A stretch of DNA of 64,000 nucleotides from Saccharicrinis sp965230625 (GCA_965230625.1 CBDDLL010000001.1:434001-498000), one strand, 5' to 3'. Positions 27,636-36,766 are shown, numbered from the stretch's first letter. Made by a program: numbers and translations. Notes: generated from the letters alone by a model not told the origin.

Positions 27636-28052
27636 TTACTCCAACTTTGTCATGGCCTTTTTTGCTTCTGTTAATAGCTTTTCTGTACTCATATAACCGG
27701 TAATGCGGTGTATAACTTTACCCTTATTGTTGATAAACAACATGGTTGGGAAGGCAGAAACCGCATATTTGCCTGCCAGTTCTTTACCGTCACCTTTTTC
27801 CATATCTTTTTTTACATTGATAAAGTTGGCGTTGAAATAATCGCCAACTTCTTTTTGTGGAAAAATTTCCTTGGCCAGTTTTTTACAAGGGGCGCACCAA
27901 CTGGTGTAACAGTCGATAAATATGACTTTGTTTTCCTTTTTGGCTTTTATGAGGCTTTTTATAAAAGGGGCCTCTTCTTCGAATTTTACGCCTTGCGAAA
28001 AGGCACTGGTGCAAAGCAATATTGCTGTTAGTATAAATGTTAATCGTTTCAT
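27636..28052 (-). CDS. Periplasmic thioredoxin-like protein (CAPC active site)
   Basis: 138 residues with a signal peptide (TFILTAILLCTSAFSQG). Thioredoxin fold: IFIDCYTSWCAPCKKLAKEI carries the redox-active pair, and SAFPTMLFI holds the cis-proline. It matches the N-terminal halves of the two long thioredoxin proteins at 43340 and 56258 but lacks their ~270-residue C-terminal extension. It is the last intact gene of the ABC operon, after the second GldG-like permease, and precedes the M16 remnant. The probable role is a thiol-disulfide reductant in the periplasm. Truncation by the event that removed the M16 gene is possible, but the thioredoxin domain itself is complete. Confidence 0.9.
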   Translation of the reverse strand: MKRLTFILTAILLCTSAFSQGVKFEEEAPFIKSLIKAKKENKVIFIDCYTSWCAPCKKLAKEIFPQKEVGDYFNANFINVKKDMEKGDGKELAGKYAVSAFPTMLFINNKGKVIHRITGYMSTEKLLTEAKKAMTKLE

Positions 28053-28066
28053 AATATATTTTTTTG

Positions 28067-28156
28067 GTATTAAGTATCAAGTAGCAAGATAGTTTACAAG
28101 AGGTAAATAGTCTTGTGTCTTGATACTTGATACTTGATACTTTACACTTGTGTCTT
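28067..28156. repeat. Heptameric AAGTATC repeat cluster with inverted arms
   Basis: The left side has TAAGTATCAAGTAGCAAGAT. The right side has TCTTGATACTTGATACTTGA, its rough inverse, so the RNA can fold back. It fills the spacer between the second permease gene and the thioredoxin gene. Confidence 0.6.
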
Positions 28157-28162
28157 ATTCTT

Positions 28163-30454
28163 TTATTTCCTCATCCTTTTTACCAGCATAAACAATCCTA
28201 TAGCAAGGAAAACACCCGGTATCAATACATAGAGTAACAATCGATAAAATGGTAAGTGCTCCCATTTTAGCTGTGTTTTAAGATCCAGATCAGGTACAGG
28301 CTGCATGCTTAATGGGTACATGCCATCGGTGTACCAGCTTAAAATGCTTCTTCCGAGCATCCCATTCCCAATGCCTACCCCTGTAACCAGCTCATTTCCA
28401 CAAGAGTTGCTAATCATATCAGCATCGGCAGCTACCATTATCTTCTGTTGCTTGCCGTTTACTTCCCGTTCCAATGCTAAGGCTACATTGTAATTGTCTT
28501 TTTTGTCACCATTTTCTGGCAGGTAGGTAATCTCACCAAATTTATTAGGTCCTGTTTCTGATAGCCAGGCTTCTTTTTCGTTGGCCACGATCAGCGGGCT
28601 AACCTCAAATGGGCTATTATCTATCACCTGCAAAGCAGAGGCTGTTTGCAATTGAATAGGATTCGTTACTCTACCTTTACCTAAAACATCCGTATTAAGC
28701 TCAGCCAGGTTGACCACTGCCGAATAATCCGGGTTGTCGTTCACCAAACTTCCAGGCAGCATTTCTATGCCCAAACCTTTAGCCAGATTGTTAAAAATAT
28801 CTCTTCTGGCTGGTTCACCTGTCAATAGCAGGTTACCTCCCCTTACAATGTAGTTGTTCAGCACTTCCAGCTCAAAGTCTTCCAGCTCGCTGGTTGGGTC
28901 GGCCACTATCAACAGGTCTACATCTTCTGGTACCTCGTCGAACAAATAGATACCCGAGACCCTTGCCCCGTTGTTAATATAGGCACCACGCTCATTAGCC
29001 ACTGCCAGCATTTTGTTGTAGCCTGAATTATCACTCACCAAATTACGGCCGTTATGCCCATCTACAACAGCCACATAGTAACGGTCGGATACGGCATTCA
29101 TAAAGGCTGCGGTAATTTCTGCTTCGTTAGGGAACATATTAGGATCGTTAAATCGGGTTTGCAGTAAAGAACTGCGTTCGCCGGAACGGATAACCCTGAA
29201 ATCCTGACCGTAACACTTGGCCTTCATATTGTCGTCCAAGTCAATATCCTCATAGCGTATAAACTCGGTCAGGTTTAACTTACGTTGGTCGGCAATACGT
29301 GCCAATAAGGAGTCGGTACTGATGTCATCTTCCATTTTAAGAAAGCGCATGTAATTGTACTTTAGTCCATCGGCATAATAAAATTTGTAATTCAGCTTTA
29401 TGAGTGGATAGTCCAGACGGTATTTAAAGAATCGCTCATGATCTTCTTTTAAACGATAAGTATAATTAGATACACCAAACCCGAACACATTCACATAGGT
29501 GGTGACTTCTACCGGAACATCTGCCATAGCTTGCAGCTTTTCCTTGCTCTCAGGGTGCAGCACGTTGCTCTGGCTTCTTGAAAAATCTTTGTAAACCACC
29601 AAAGTGGGCTGATTCAACACATAGATTAAACCCAATGATGCCACAAACACCAAGACCATAACTCCATTGGTTATCCTGCGGGCTTTTACCACCTGGCGTT
29701 TTAAAAGCATCTTACAATAGGCCAAAACCAGGAACATCAGTGTAAGCACCACAAAATACCCGATGGCGTTGGAAGTAATCAGCCCCTGCATAGGTTTGTC
29801 GATTTGTCGTACTATAGACAACCAATAAAAGATATCGGATACAATGTCAATATCCCTTACCTGGTTGTACAAGAGATCCAAGCCGAATACCACGGCAATA
29901 CCGGCCACCGCATCCACAATGGGATACGACGAGAAGGTGGACACAAACACACAGATGGCTGCAATCAAGGCCGCCATAAAGTAAAAAGCCACAAAGGCGG
30001 CCATTACCCTGCCAATGTCAAATTGATGGATGGCTACCCATCCAAAGGCTACCCCAATAAACAGGATCAACATCATCATGCTTACAAAAGTCATTAAAGC
30101 GATGTATTTACCAATTACGATGGAACGCAACTTAATGGGCGACGAGTACAGGAGTTTAATGGTACCCGTACTGGACTCTCGGCTGATAATACCCATACTC
30201 AATAAAGGTACCAAAACCATAAACACAGTGGCCGTATCTGCAAAATACCCGAACTTGGGCCATGTAAAATATTGGTGTGTCCTGGAGTATCCTGCAATTC
30301 GTTCATAAAGGCTGTGGCTAAAGACCTCTTGGGCAATTCCAGGGAATACATTCACACCTACATAAATGGCCAGGCCTACCATAATCAACCACGACAGTGG
30401 AGAGAACATCAGGTTGTTCAGCTCCAGTTTTGCTATTCTTATTGTTGTTTTCAT
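28163..30454 (-). CDS. Fused ABC-2 permease / GldG-like auxiliary protein (second copy)
   Basis: About 763 residues from the preferred ATG at 30454 (three codons into the longer frame). The N-terminal half (~1-240) is an ABC-2 permease with six membrane helices, including the conserved cytoplasmic RESSTGTIKLLYSSPIKLRS. A seventh helix at ~265-285 leads into a GldG/ABC-auxiliary periplasmic domain (~290-730; DLLIVADPTSELEDFELEVL, GGNLLLTGEPARRD), and a last helix is near the C-terminus. It equals a GldF-GldG fusion. With the adjacent ATPase it would make an envelope ABC exporter or machinery complex. It is a paralogue of 31673-33943. Confidence 0.88.
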   Translation of the reverse strand: MKTTIRIAKLELNNLMFSPLSWLIMVGLAIYVGVNVFPGIAQEVFSHSLYERIAGYSRTHQYFTWPKFGYFADTATVFMVLVPLLSMGIISRESSTGTIKLLYSSPIKLRSIVIGKYIALMTFVSMMMLILFIGVAFGWVAIHQFDIGRVMAAFVAFYFMAALIAAICVFVSTFSSYPIVDAVAGIAVVFGLDLLYNQVRDIDIVSDIFYWLSIVRQIDKPMQGLITSNAIGYFVVLTLMFLVLAYCKMLLKRQVVKARRITNGVMVLVFVASLGLIYVLNQPTLVVYKDFSRSQSNVLHPESKEKLQAMADVPVEVTTYVNVFGFGVSNYTYRLKEDHERFFKYRLDYPLIKLNYKFYYADGLKYNYMRFLKMEDDISTDSLLARIADQRKLNLTEFIRYEDIDLDDNMKAKCYGQDFRVIRSGERSSLLQTRFNDPNMFPNEAEITAAFMNAVSDRYYVAVVDGHNGRNLVSDNSGYNKMLAVANERGAYINNGARVSGIYLFDEVPEDVDLLIVADPTSELEDFELEVLNNYIVRGGNLLLTGEPARRDIFNNLAKGLGIEMLPGSLVNDNPDYSAVVNLAELNTDVLGKGRVTNPIQLQTASALQVIDNSPFEVSPLIVANEKEAWLSETGPNKFGEITYLPENGDKKDNYNVALALEREVNGKQQKIMVAADADMISNSCGNELVTGVGIGNGMLGRSILSWYTDGMYPLSMQPVPDLDLKTQLKWEHLPFYRLLLYVLIPGVFLAIGLFMLVKRMRK

Positions 30455-30460
30455 TTTTAA

Positions 30461-30548
30461 CAAGTATTAAGTATCAAGTATCAAGTATCAAGATGATTTA
30501 CATGATGTAAATAATCTTGTGTCTTGTGTCTTGCATCTTGTGTCTTAA
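30461..30548. repeat. Heptameric AAGTATC repeat cluster with inverted arms
   Basis: Tandem AAGTATC units are followed by AAGATGATTTACATGATG and then inverse CTTGTGTCTTG units. It occupies almost the whole gap between the ATPase gene and the second permease gene. Confidence 0.6.
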
Positions 30549-30550
30549 AA

Positions 30551-31480
30551 CTATTTCTTCACCTTTCCCGATAAGTGTGCGAATATCAAATCAAGCGATT
30601 GCTTTTCGATGCCTGCTTCTTTCAGTTTCCAGCCATTTTTAACACTTTGCTCAATAATACTTTCTGACACATTCTTCTCGATATCGAACTTAATGCGGAA
30701 TCGGCCTTTTTCCTTCTCTTCAATTTCAAGTACCCCGTCGATGGCTTGCAGCTCATCCTTTGATGGTGGGTTGCCCATTTCAATATTTAATGTATCCGGT
30801 TCTACATAGTCGTTAAAGGCATCAATGCTGTCGGAGAAGACCAGCTTACCGTGTTCAATCATTTTCACGGTTTTACAAATCATCTGTACTTCAGGCAAGA
30901 TGTGGGTACAAAGAATAACGGCACGGTCTTCGGCAATTTCACGGATAAGCTCACGTATTTCGGCAATGTTATTAGGGTCCAATCCAACCGTTGGCTCATC
31001 AAAAATCACCAGCTTAGGCTTGTGAATAATAGCCTGAGCAATACCCACACGTTGCTGGTAACCGCCCGACAGGTTGCGAATCAAGCGCTTGCGCATGTGC
31101 AATAAACCACATTTTTCCATGGCGTGCTCCATGGCCTCATGGATCGTATCTTCAGGCATTAAGCGTAAAAAAGCTGCATGCTTCAGGTATTCTTCCACGG
31201 TTAAATCAGGATATACCGGTGGCTTCTGTGGCAGGAAACCAATACACTTCTTGGCTTCTTCAGGATTTTTACGAAGATTGATACCGTTGATATATACCTC
31301 GCCTTCAGTCTGGTTTAATACGCCACAAAGAATATTCATGGTGGTTGATTTACCGGCTCCATTAGAACCTAACAATCCTAATATTTCATTGCTTTGCATT
31401 TCGATATTGATGTCGCGAATGGCCCAGTTTTTAGTATAACGGTGCGACAGGTTTTTGATTTGTAATATAGTGTTTGACAT
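30551..31480 (-). CDS. ABC transporter ATP-binding protein (GldA-like)
   Basis: 309 residues. Walker A GSNGAGKST at 38-46, ABC signature NLSGGYQQRVG at ~136-146, Walker B KLVIFDEP at ~156-163, and an H-loop histidine in ILCTHILPE. The ~80-residue C-terminal extension (DTLNIEMGNPPSKDELQAID onward) is typical for ATPases paired with ABC-2 permeases such as GldA. It sits between two fused permease/GldG genes in the same direction. A complex of one ATPase with both permeases as a heterodimer is the simplest reading. Whether it serves gliding or another envelope process cannot be told, since no gldB/gldN-type genes are present here. Confidence 0.93.
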   Translation of the reverse strand: MSNTILQIKNLSHRYTKNWAIRDINIEMQSNEILGLLGSNGAGKSTTMNILCGVLNQTEGEVYINGINLRKNPEEAKKCIGFLPQKPPVYPDLTVEEYLKHAAFLRLMPEDTIHEAMEHAMEKCGLLHMRKRLIRNLSGGYQQRVGIAQAIIHKPKLVIFDEPTVGLDPNNIAEIRELIREIAEDRAVILCTHILPEVQMICKTVKMIEHGKLVFSDSIDAFNDYVEPDTLNIEMGNPPSKDELQAIDGVLEIEEKEKGRFRIKFDIEKNVSESIIEQSVKNGWKLKEAGIEKQSLDLIFAHLSGKVKK

Positions 31481-31492
31481 GGTATTTTATTT

Positions 31493-31667
31493 TAGTATCA
31501 AGACACAAGTATCAAGTCGCAAGATGATTTACATGATGACAGAATCATTTCCTACACTGTTACCTATATCTCGAATATAATTATTCATTTTTTTGTTCTT
31601 TGTATCAAATATTTCCATATCGTTCATCAGTCTTGATACTTGATACTTGATACTTGATACTTTGTAC
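31493..31667. repeat. Heptameric AAGTATC repeat cluster with inverted arms, longest copy
   Basis: It begins AGTATCAAGACACAAGTATC and ends with four inverse units (TTGATAC). About 130 bp of AT-rich sequence lies between the arms. It is located between the first permease gene and the ATPase gene. Confidence 0.6.
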
Positions 31668-31672
31668 TAATT

Positions 31673-33943
31673 TTACATCCTCCTTCTTCTTATCAAATAA
31701 ATGGCTCCAAGTATTCCAAATAGCAATGGGATAATCCAGATATAGATAACTTTATAAACGGTTACTTTTTCGTTGTTAAGGTGTGCCGTGTTATCTGTAC
31801 CGCTTGTTCTTTCAAGATTCATTGGGTAATCGCCATCGCTTAACCATTTAAACATGTTTTTGTAGATAAGAACATTCGGTGTAAATGGTTGCCTTTTCGT
31901 TTTGTTTATCTCCTTGTTGGACAAGAAATCGGCATCGCCAGCAATGAATATTTTTTGTGCGTTACCATTTTGTTGTCGGCTCATGGCCAACATCAGTGGA
32001 TATTTTCCAAACTGTCTTTCCCCTTTCTCATCAACCAGGTAATCGGTATTTTTATTGGTAAATAAATAAGGGATTATATTAAAACCTTTGTCTTCGACAA
32101 CATCTAAAGCGCCTACACTTTCCAACACCAGGCCTTTACTGTCCATAAAAACCAATAAATCTTTAGGGGCTTCCTTGTTAAGGATTGCGATACGGCTTTT
32201 CGGAGTAGGTATTCCCCCGAAAGTTGTTTGTATGTTTGCAATGTTGATTTTAACACCCAATTGTTCCAACAAAGGATTAATTACAGCCGCATTTTCTTTT
32301 TCTCCGGCTATTATTAAATCACCGCCCGATTCAATATAAGCTTTTAGCCTGGCCAACGCTTCTTCTTCATATTCTACCATAGGATCCGCTATAATCAGAA
32401 TATCGGTATTAGCAGGGATATCAGCTTTTCTTAAGTTGGTTTCGCTCACCTCAAAACCCATGCGCACCAAGGCGGAGCGGTGCATATAGAAATTGGCCAT
32501 ACGTCCCCAGTCTGTGTCCCAGGCACGGGTAATGCTTCTTTCCTTATGACCGCTTGCAAAAACCACATTGCGGCTTGGTACTATTAAGGTGTTCAGAGCG
32601 GTAAAATAATCCTCGGGCGTGGCACCCATCATCGGATCGTCCAAGGATGTGTTTACCGCCGACTTTTTATCGTCGTATTCAAAAAAATGGAATTCGCGAT
32701 AGGTTAAATCCTGCTTACTAAGGTAGTTGCTCATAAACACATCATCCTGATCATCGAAGGATTTTATTTGATTAAAATCTAAGCCCCTGTAATAGGCTGT
32801 CTTTTCGGCCTTTTCTTTCCACGATAGCTTGGCCGAATTGCCCTCGAACCAATCAGACCTTTTGGGGCCATAAAAAAAGCTGTAGTTAAACTGCATGTCG
32901 GGCGCAAAGCGGATGTACTTGTTGTACGTCCTTTTTTTGTAGTCTTCCCTTCTCTCCGGCAAAAGTTGTAACGCACCTATCACATTTTGGCTCATGGTAA
33001 CCTTTAAAGGTTCCTTGTCCAGTTTGGCCAGTATTTCCCTTCCTTCAGGGGCCAAGGTATGTCTTTGTGTTTCAGTAAAGTCAGCCTGGTAAGTTAGCTT
33101 AGGTAGGGTAATGATGTAAATGATAACAGCGGTTACTGCCAATGAACCGGCTACACGTAACCAAATTCTTAACTTTTCGCCTGAGTTAACGCGGTCGGCG
33201 TGCATTTTGCTGATGGTAAAAAACAGGAACAATACGGATATAATCACAAAATACAGGATATCGGAACTGATGATAAAACCTTTCATGGCATTATCTGCAT
33301 GTTGCGAAATGGACAGCCAATACAGGATGTCTTTTAATAATGGAACATCCTGCCCTAAGCCTCCCAGGTAATCCAACACAAAAATAAGTGCAATGGTGGC
33401 AATACCCGAAATCACCTGGTAACGCGTAAGCGACGACATAAACAAACCGATGGCGCTATAGGTACCAATTAACAAGAAAATAGTAAGCAGTGACGGAATC
33501 ACAATGCCCCAGTCCATATTTTCGATAAACAAGCCGGCGCCGACAGCTACCAAGACCATAACCGCCATCATCAACAAACTGTAAGTCATAATAGCAAAGT
33601 ACTTACCAATAACAATTGACCTTAGCTTGATGGGCGATGAATACAAAAGTTTGATGGTGCCACTGTTTTTCTCGCTGCTGATAAGCCCCATGCTCAATAA
33701 GGGAATAAACAGAAACAAGAGGCTTTGGATTCTCAAAGCATAACCCATCCCTCCAGGTGAAAAAAACAAGTTCCATGTATTGGAGAAGGCATGTCCCATT
33801 TTAACACTGTTGTTGATCCTTTCCGCCATATCAGTAAAGGATATGCCGGAGTAAATACCGAACAGCACCAGCACCACCCAAGATATGGGCGAACTGAGCA
33901 GAGTCGACAGTTGCAGTTTCGTAATTCTTAGTATTATTTTCAT
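31673..33943 (-). CDS. Fused ABC-2 permease / GldG-like auxiliary protein (first copy)
   Basis: 756 residues. It has the same architecture as 28163-30454: an ABC-2 permease (~1-245) with the shared loop SGTIKLLYSSPIKLRSIVIG, then a periplasmic GldG-like domain with TDILIIADPMVEYEEEALAR and GGDLIIAGEKENAAV, and a C-terminal anchor helix followed by RRRR. The two permeases keep near-identical loop sequences but diverge elsewhere, which fits an old tandem duplication working as a heterodimer. It is the first gene of the operon. A GGTTAA box array lies about 175 bp upstream. Confidence 0.88.
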   Translation of the reverse strand: MKIILRITKLQLSTLLSSPISWVVLVLFGIYSGISFTDMAERINNSVKMGHAFSNTWNLFFSPGGMGYALRIQSLLFLFIPLLSMGLISSEKNSGTIKLLYSSPIKLRSIVIGKYFAIMTYSLLMMAVMVLVAVGAGLFIENMDWGIVIPSLLTIFLLIGTYSAIGLFMSSLTRYQVISGIATIALIFVLDYLGGLGQDVPLLKDILYWLSISQHADNAMKGFIISSDILYFVIISVLFLFFTISKMHADRVNSGEKLRIWLRVAGSLAVTAVIIYIITLPKLTYQADFTETQRHTLAPEGREILAKLDKEPLKVTMSQNVIGALQLLPERREDYKKRTYNKYIRFAPDMQFNYSFFYGPKRSDWFEGNSAKLSWKEKAEKTAYYRGLDFNQIKSFDDQDDVFMSNYLSKQDLTYREFHFFEYDDKKSAVNTSLDDPMMGATPEDYFTALNTLIVPSRNVVFASGHKERSITRAWDTDWGRMANFYMHRSALVRMGFEVSETNLRKADIPANTDILIIADPMVEYEEEALARLKAYIESGGDLIIAGEKENAAVINPLLEQLGVKINIANIQTTFGGIPTPKSRIAILNKEAPKDLLVFMDSKGLVLESVGALDVVEDKGFNIIPYLFTNKNTDYLVDEKGERQFGKYPLMLAMSRQQNGNAQKIFIAGDADFLSNKEINKTKRQPFTPNVLIYKNMFKWLSDGDYPMNLERTSGTDNTAHLNNEKVTVYKVIYIWIIPLLFGILGAIYLIRRRRM

Positions 33944-33950
33944 TTTTTAA

Positions 33951-33991
33951 AGTATCAAGTATCAAGTATCAAGTATCAAGATGATGTACAG
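33951..33991. repeat. Heptameric AAGTATC tandem repeats
   Basis: Four AAGTATC units in tandem are followed by AAGATGATG, immediately upstream of the first permease gene. No inverted partner is visible here. Confidence 0.6.
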
Positions 33992-34116
33992 CTTGCTTAA
34001 TAGTTGATTTTAGTTAGTGCATTTTGTTGAATATTTGGTTTTAAAGCAGATAAATACAGAGGTACATAGATGTCAATGTTTTACCTTTTAGTTCTTTTGT
34101 TTTCTCAAATAAGCCT

Positions 34117-34153
34117 GGTTAATGCTCAGTTACTTTAGGTTAATTAAGGTTAA
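34117..34153. promoter_or_regulatory. GGTTAA box array (putative response-regulator operator)
   Basis: GGTTAA at 34117, a degenerate AGTTAC at 34128, and GGTTAA at 34138 and 34148 give spacings of 11, 10 and 10 bp, the phasing used by winged-helix response regulators. The core GGTTAATTAAGGTTAA is also found at 57574 and 60696. It lies upstream of the ABC/GldG operon (start 33943). Confidence 0.5.
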
Positions 34154-34176
34154 TACCCTTCGCTACTTTACAACGA

Positions 34177-34200
34177 GAGGATCATTTTACAATGATCCTC
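34177..34200. terminator. Perfect hairpin after the PKD lipoprotein gene
   Basis: A 10-bp stem GAGGATCATT/AATGATCCTC with a 4-nt loop lies 45 bp after the stop at 34245 (minus strand). No T-run follows, so it may be a 3'-end stabiliser rather than a classical terminator. Confidence 0.45.
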
Positions 34201-34244
34201 CCGAAGTTGTTATCAATTTATGTTTTAGATACATTTTACATATC

Positions 34245-35333
34245 TTAAAACACAATAATGTTATCCAATTGAGTATACGCGCCCGTACTATTAACATGGA
34301 AACCAATATATACTTCTTCTCCTTCGGATACTATGCCCGATAAATCAAATGTTTTCGTAAAATAATCAAAGGTTCCCGGTACATCTTGAACTATTGTACC
34401 CACAAGAATTGTAAAGTCACTTGCTTCGGTTCCTGTCTTTGATATTCTTACTTCAACCGGCACAGCTGGAGAAAAACCAGAAGTTCTTTGAGAAAAATCA
34501 AAACTTAACGAAGCACTACCATCGTAAGTAAATTGTGGTGTTATCAACCAGTCATCTACTCCATCAGGATTTACGGAACTATAACCAAGTATTCTTACGT
34601 GATCATAATATGCAAAACTAGTCGCAACATACCATGTTCTACCCACTGTTCCTCCATCAATGAGCATCCAACCTTCTGGTAGTGTGGTAGTTTCTTCATC
34701 AAACAAACCCTCAACCAATGGAGCAATCACGGTAATTTCTTCTGTCCATACCGCTTCTTCTCCTGCATCGTTTTTAGCTGTTAGTGTAACTGTAAATTTT
34801 CCCCCTTCCGTAAATGAATGTATCGGATTCTCTTCTGTACTAGTTTGCCTAACACCTTCTGCATCCTCATAACCAAAATCCCAAAAATAGCTGGTGACCC
34901 TGGCAGACTTGTTTACAAATGTATGTGGTTTGCCCTTTTGAGCATCTGTATTAGTTGTAAACCGCACATATGGAACATTAGTTACTTCATAAGTTTGTGA
35001 ATACTCATCGGTTAAATAGCTTCCTTTTTGTCCATTTCTAACAGTTAAAGTCACTGTATAGAATCCTAATTCGGTATAGGAGTGTGAAGGCTCCACTTCT
35101 TCCGAAACATTTCCATCTCCAAAATCCCAGAAATGTTCTGCCCCATTAACATGTTTATTTATAAAAGCGAACTGACCATTTAAACCTATATCAGAAGTAT
35201 CTGTTAATTCGAATTCGGCAATGGGGGCATCTAATACAGTACCTTCATACTCTATTTCATCGCATGCTATTGCAAACACCAATAGCACTATGGCGATAAA
35301 ACTATAATTGAATTTATATATTTTGCGTTTCAT
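34245..35333 (-). CDS. PKD-domain surface lipoprotein with choice-of-anchor-J-like C-terminus
   Basis: 362 residues. The signal ends in FAIAC-DEIE (lipobox Cys ~24). Two PKD domains follow at ~38-118 (FWDFGDGNVSEEVEPSHSYT) and ~122-205 (YFWDFGYEDAEGVRQ ... GGKFTVTLTAKN). The C-terminal jelly roll (~210-362) starts LFDEETTTLPEGWMLIDGG and contains DDWLITPQF, as in cleaved-adhesin/choice-of-anchor J modules. It lies 23 bp after susD as the last gene of the sigma/FecR/SusCD cassette, so it is probably a surface substrate-binding accessory protein. Confidence 0.88.
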   Translation of the reverse strand: MKRKIYKFNYSFIAIVLLVFAIACDEIEYEGTVLDAPIAEFELTDTSDIGLNGQFAFINKHVNGAEHFWDFGDGNVSEEVEPSHSYTELGFYTVTLTVRNGQKGSYLTDEYSQTYEVTNVPYVRFTTNTDAQKGKPHTFVNKSARVTSYFWDFGYEDAEGVRQTSTEENPIHSFTEGGKFTVTLTAKNDAGEEAVWTEEITVIAPLVEGLFDEETTTLPEGWMLIDGGTVGRTWYVATSFAYYDHVRILGYSSVNPDGVDDWLITPQFTYDGSASLSFDFSQRTSGFSPAVPVEVRISKTGTEASDFTILVGTIVQDVPGTFDYFTKTFDLSGIVSEGEEVYIGFHVNSTGAYTQLDNIIVF

Positions 35334-35356
35334 ACTATTTACTTTTTAGGATTTAT

Positions 35357-36757
35357 TTATCTGGGACTTTGTTCTATTTCAGGAGACAATCGCATAACAC
35401 TTCGGGCAATAGGTACAATCCAGCGGTTACTGTTGGCTTTTAAGGTGTATTCCTTACCATCAACAACCCTTACAATATCAATACTGTTGCCTTCGCCCTT
35501 GGCTGCTTCTGCATTGTAACGTTTCAGGTCAAACAATCGCACACCTTGCCAGGCCAACTCTTTTCTTCTTTCTTCTTTTACAAAAGCTAATGCCGTAGCA
35601 GCGTTAATTTCGGTTTCTGATAAAGGATTATATGTGCCTGTGGCATACCTGGTAACAAGTAAAGTATTTAAATCTTCAATTACTAAATCGTAGTTTCCGG
35701 CACGAGCATTGCACTCGGCACGTATCAAATACATTTCACCAACAGATGGCCCGATGTATGAATTTCTTTCACGCGATCCTTTTCTGGTAAAAATATACTC
35801 ATCATTATAACGCGGGAACCTCAAGCCTGGCCTAAGGTCGTTTTCATTATACATCCCCAGAAGTTCGTCACTCACATAAGCAGTACTATTATAAAAGTCT
35901 CTCCTGGATGTTTTTAACATGATAATTTCTTTATTCTTCCATCCTTCCGGCATTGTGGTAAGTGGGTTTAAATCTGTTAAGGTATTGTATATACCTAAAC
36001 AATTATCTGCAGCTGTTAAAGCATTGGTATAATCACCCATTTGCAGATATACTTTTGCCAACGTGGCATATGCCCCGGCTTTTGATGCCCTCCAATTAAT
36101 ACCTGCAGGTGCTTTATCAGCTAATTCTTCAGAGTCTAAAGCTTCTGTTAAATCCTTAAGAATAACATCATAAACTTCCTGAACTGTTGCCCTTGGATTT
36201 TTAGCATCAGGTCCTGTTGCTGTTGTTAATTTAAGGGGTATACCCAGGTCGGTTGCTGCGGTAGCTGAATTATATTGTTTTGAATACAAGTTTACTAACG
36301 CAAAACGCGCCATGGCCCTGTGTACTTTCCCTTCGGCAATAAGTTGTGCCCTTAACTGGTCATCTCCGGTTATATCCGGATCTTGCAAATACTCAATAAT
36401 CAGATTAGGCATATAAATCTGGTTATAAAGCGCATTCCAATCCTTATCCGGATCATTTGGAGCACCAAAATCCTCGGACCAGAACAAGGCATCATATTGC
36501 CTGCTATTATTACCTATCCATTCCGCAGAAGTTCCATCCGGTATTTTTATATCATCAGACATTAACAGGTCAATATTATACATAGGCACACGTCCTACAT
36601 CATTACCGGGGCTGGACTTGTGATCCATCATCAACCTGAAATCGTCTACGGTAGTGGGTAATTTTTTTCCGTATGGTTTTATATCCAGCAACTCATCTCT
36701 ATCGCAAGCGGATAAAACCAAGCTGAATAATAGAAAGTATGTGATTACATTTTTCAT
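35357..36757 (-). CDS. SusD/RagB-family outer-membrane lipoprotein
   Basis: 466 residues. Lipobox LVLSAC-DRDE, then the SusD start LLDIKPYGKKLPTTVDDFRL. The C-terminal signature is RRKELAWQGVRLFDLKRYN, with the end RWIVPIARSVMRLSPEIEQS. It starts 9 bp after the susC stop. No carbohydrate enzymes are nearby, so the ligand is not predictable. Confidence 0.95.
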   Translation of the reverse strand: MKNVITYFLLFSLVLSACDRDELLDIKPYGKKLPTTVDDFRLMMDHKSSPGNDVGRVPMYNIDLLMSDDIKIPDGTSAEWIGNNSRQYDALFWSEDFGAPNDPDKDWNALYNQIYMPNLIIEYLQDPDITGDDQLRAQLIAEGKVHRAMARFALVNLYSKQYNSATAATDLGIPLKLTTATGPDAKNPRATVQEVYDVILKDLTEALDSEELADKAPAGINWRASKAGAYATLAKVYLQMGDYTNALTAADNCLGIYNTLTDLNPLTTMPEGWKNKEIIMLKTSRRDFYNSTAYVSDELLGMYNENDLRPGLRFPRYNDEYIFTRKGSRERNSYIGPSVGEMYLIRAECNARAGNYDLVIEDLNTLLVTRYATGTYNPLSETEINAATALAFVKEERRKELAWQGVRLFDLKRYNAEAAKGEGNSIDIVRVVDGKEYTLKANSNRWIVPIARSVMRLSPEIEQSPR

Positions 36758-36766
36758 GATTCCTCT

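Noticed and set aside
27708..28031. 107-codon plus-strand frame opposite the thioredoxin gene
   Set aside because: Its residues are a shadow of the antisense thioredoxin gene, which has a signal peptide, active site and cis-Pro.
30461..31667. Tandem short repeats as a CRISPR array
   Set aside because: Units are only 7 bp, without spacers of uniform length, and no cas genes are near.
28163..33943. Assigning gldF/gldG symbols and a gliding role
   Set aside because: The fused architecture and absence of other gliding genes in the window leave the role open.
34177..34200. The perfect hairpin as part of the GGTTAA operator
   Set aside because: It lies 24 bp beyond the last box, has no shared sequence and fits better as the 3' end of the PKD lipoprotein transcript.
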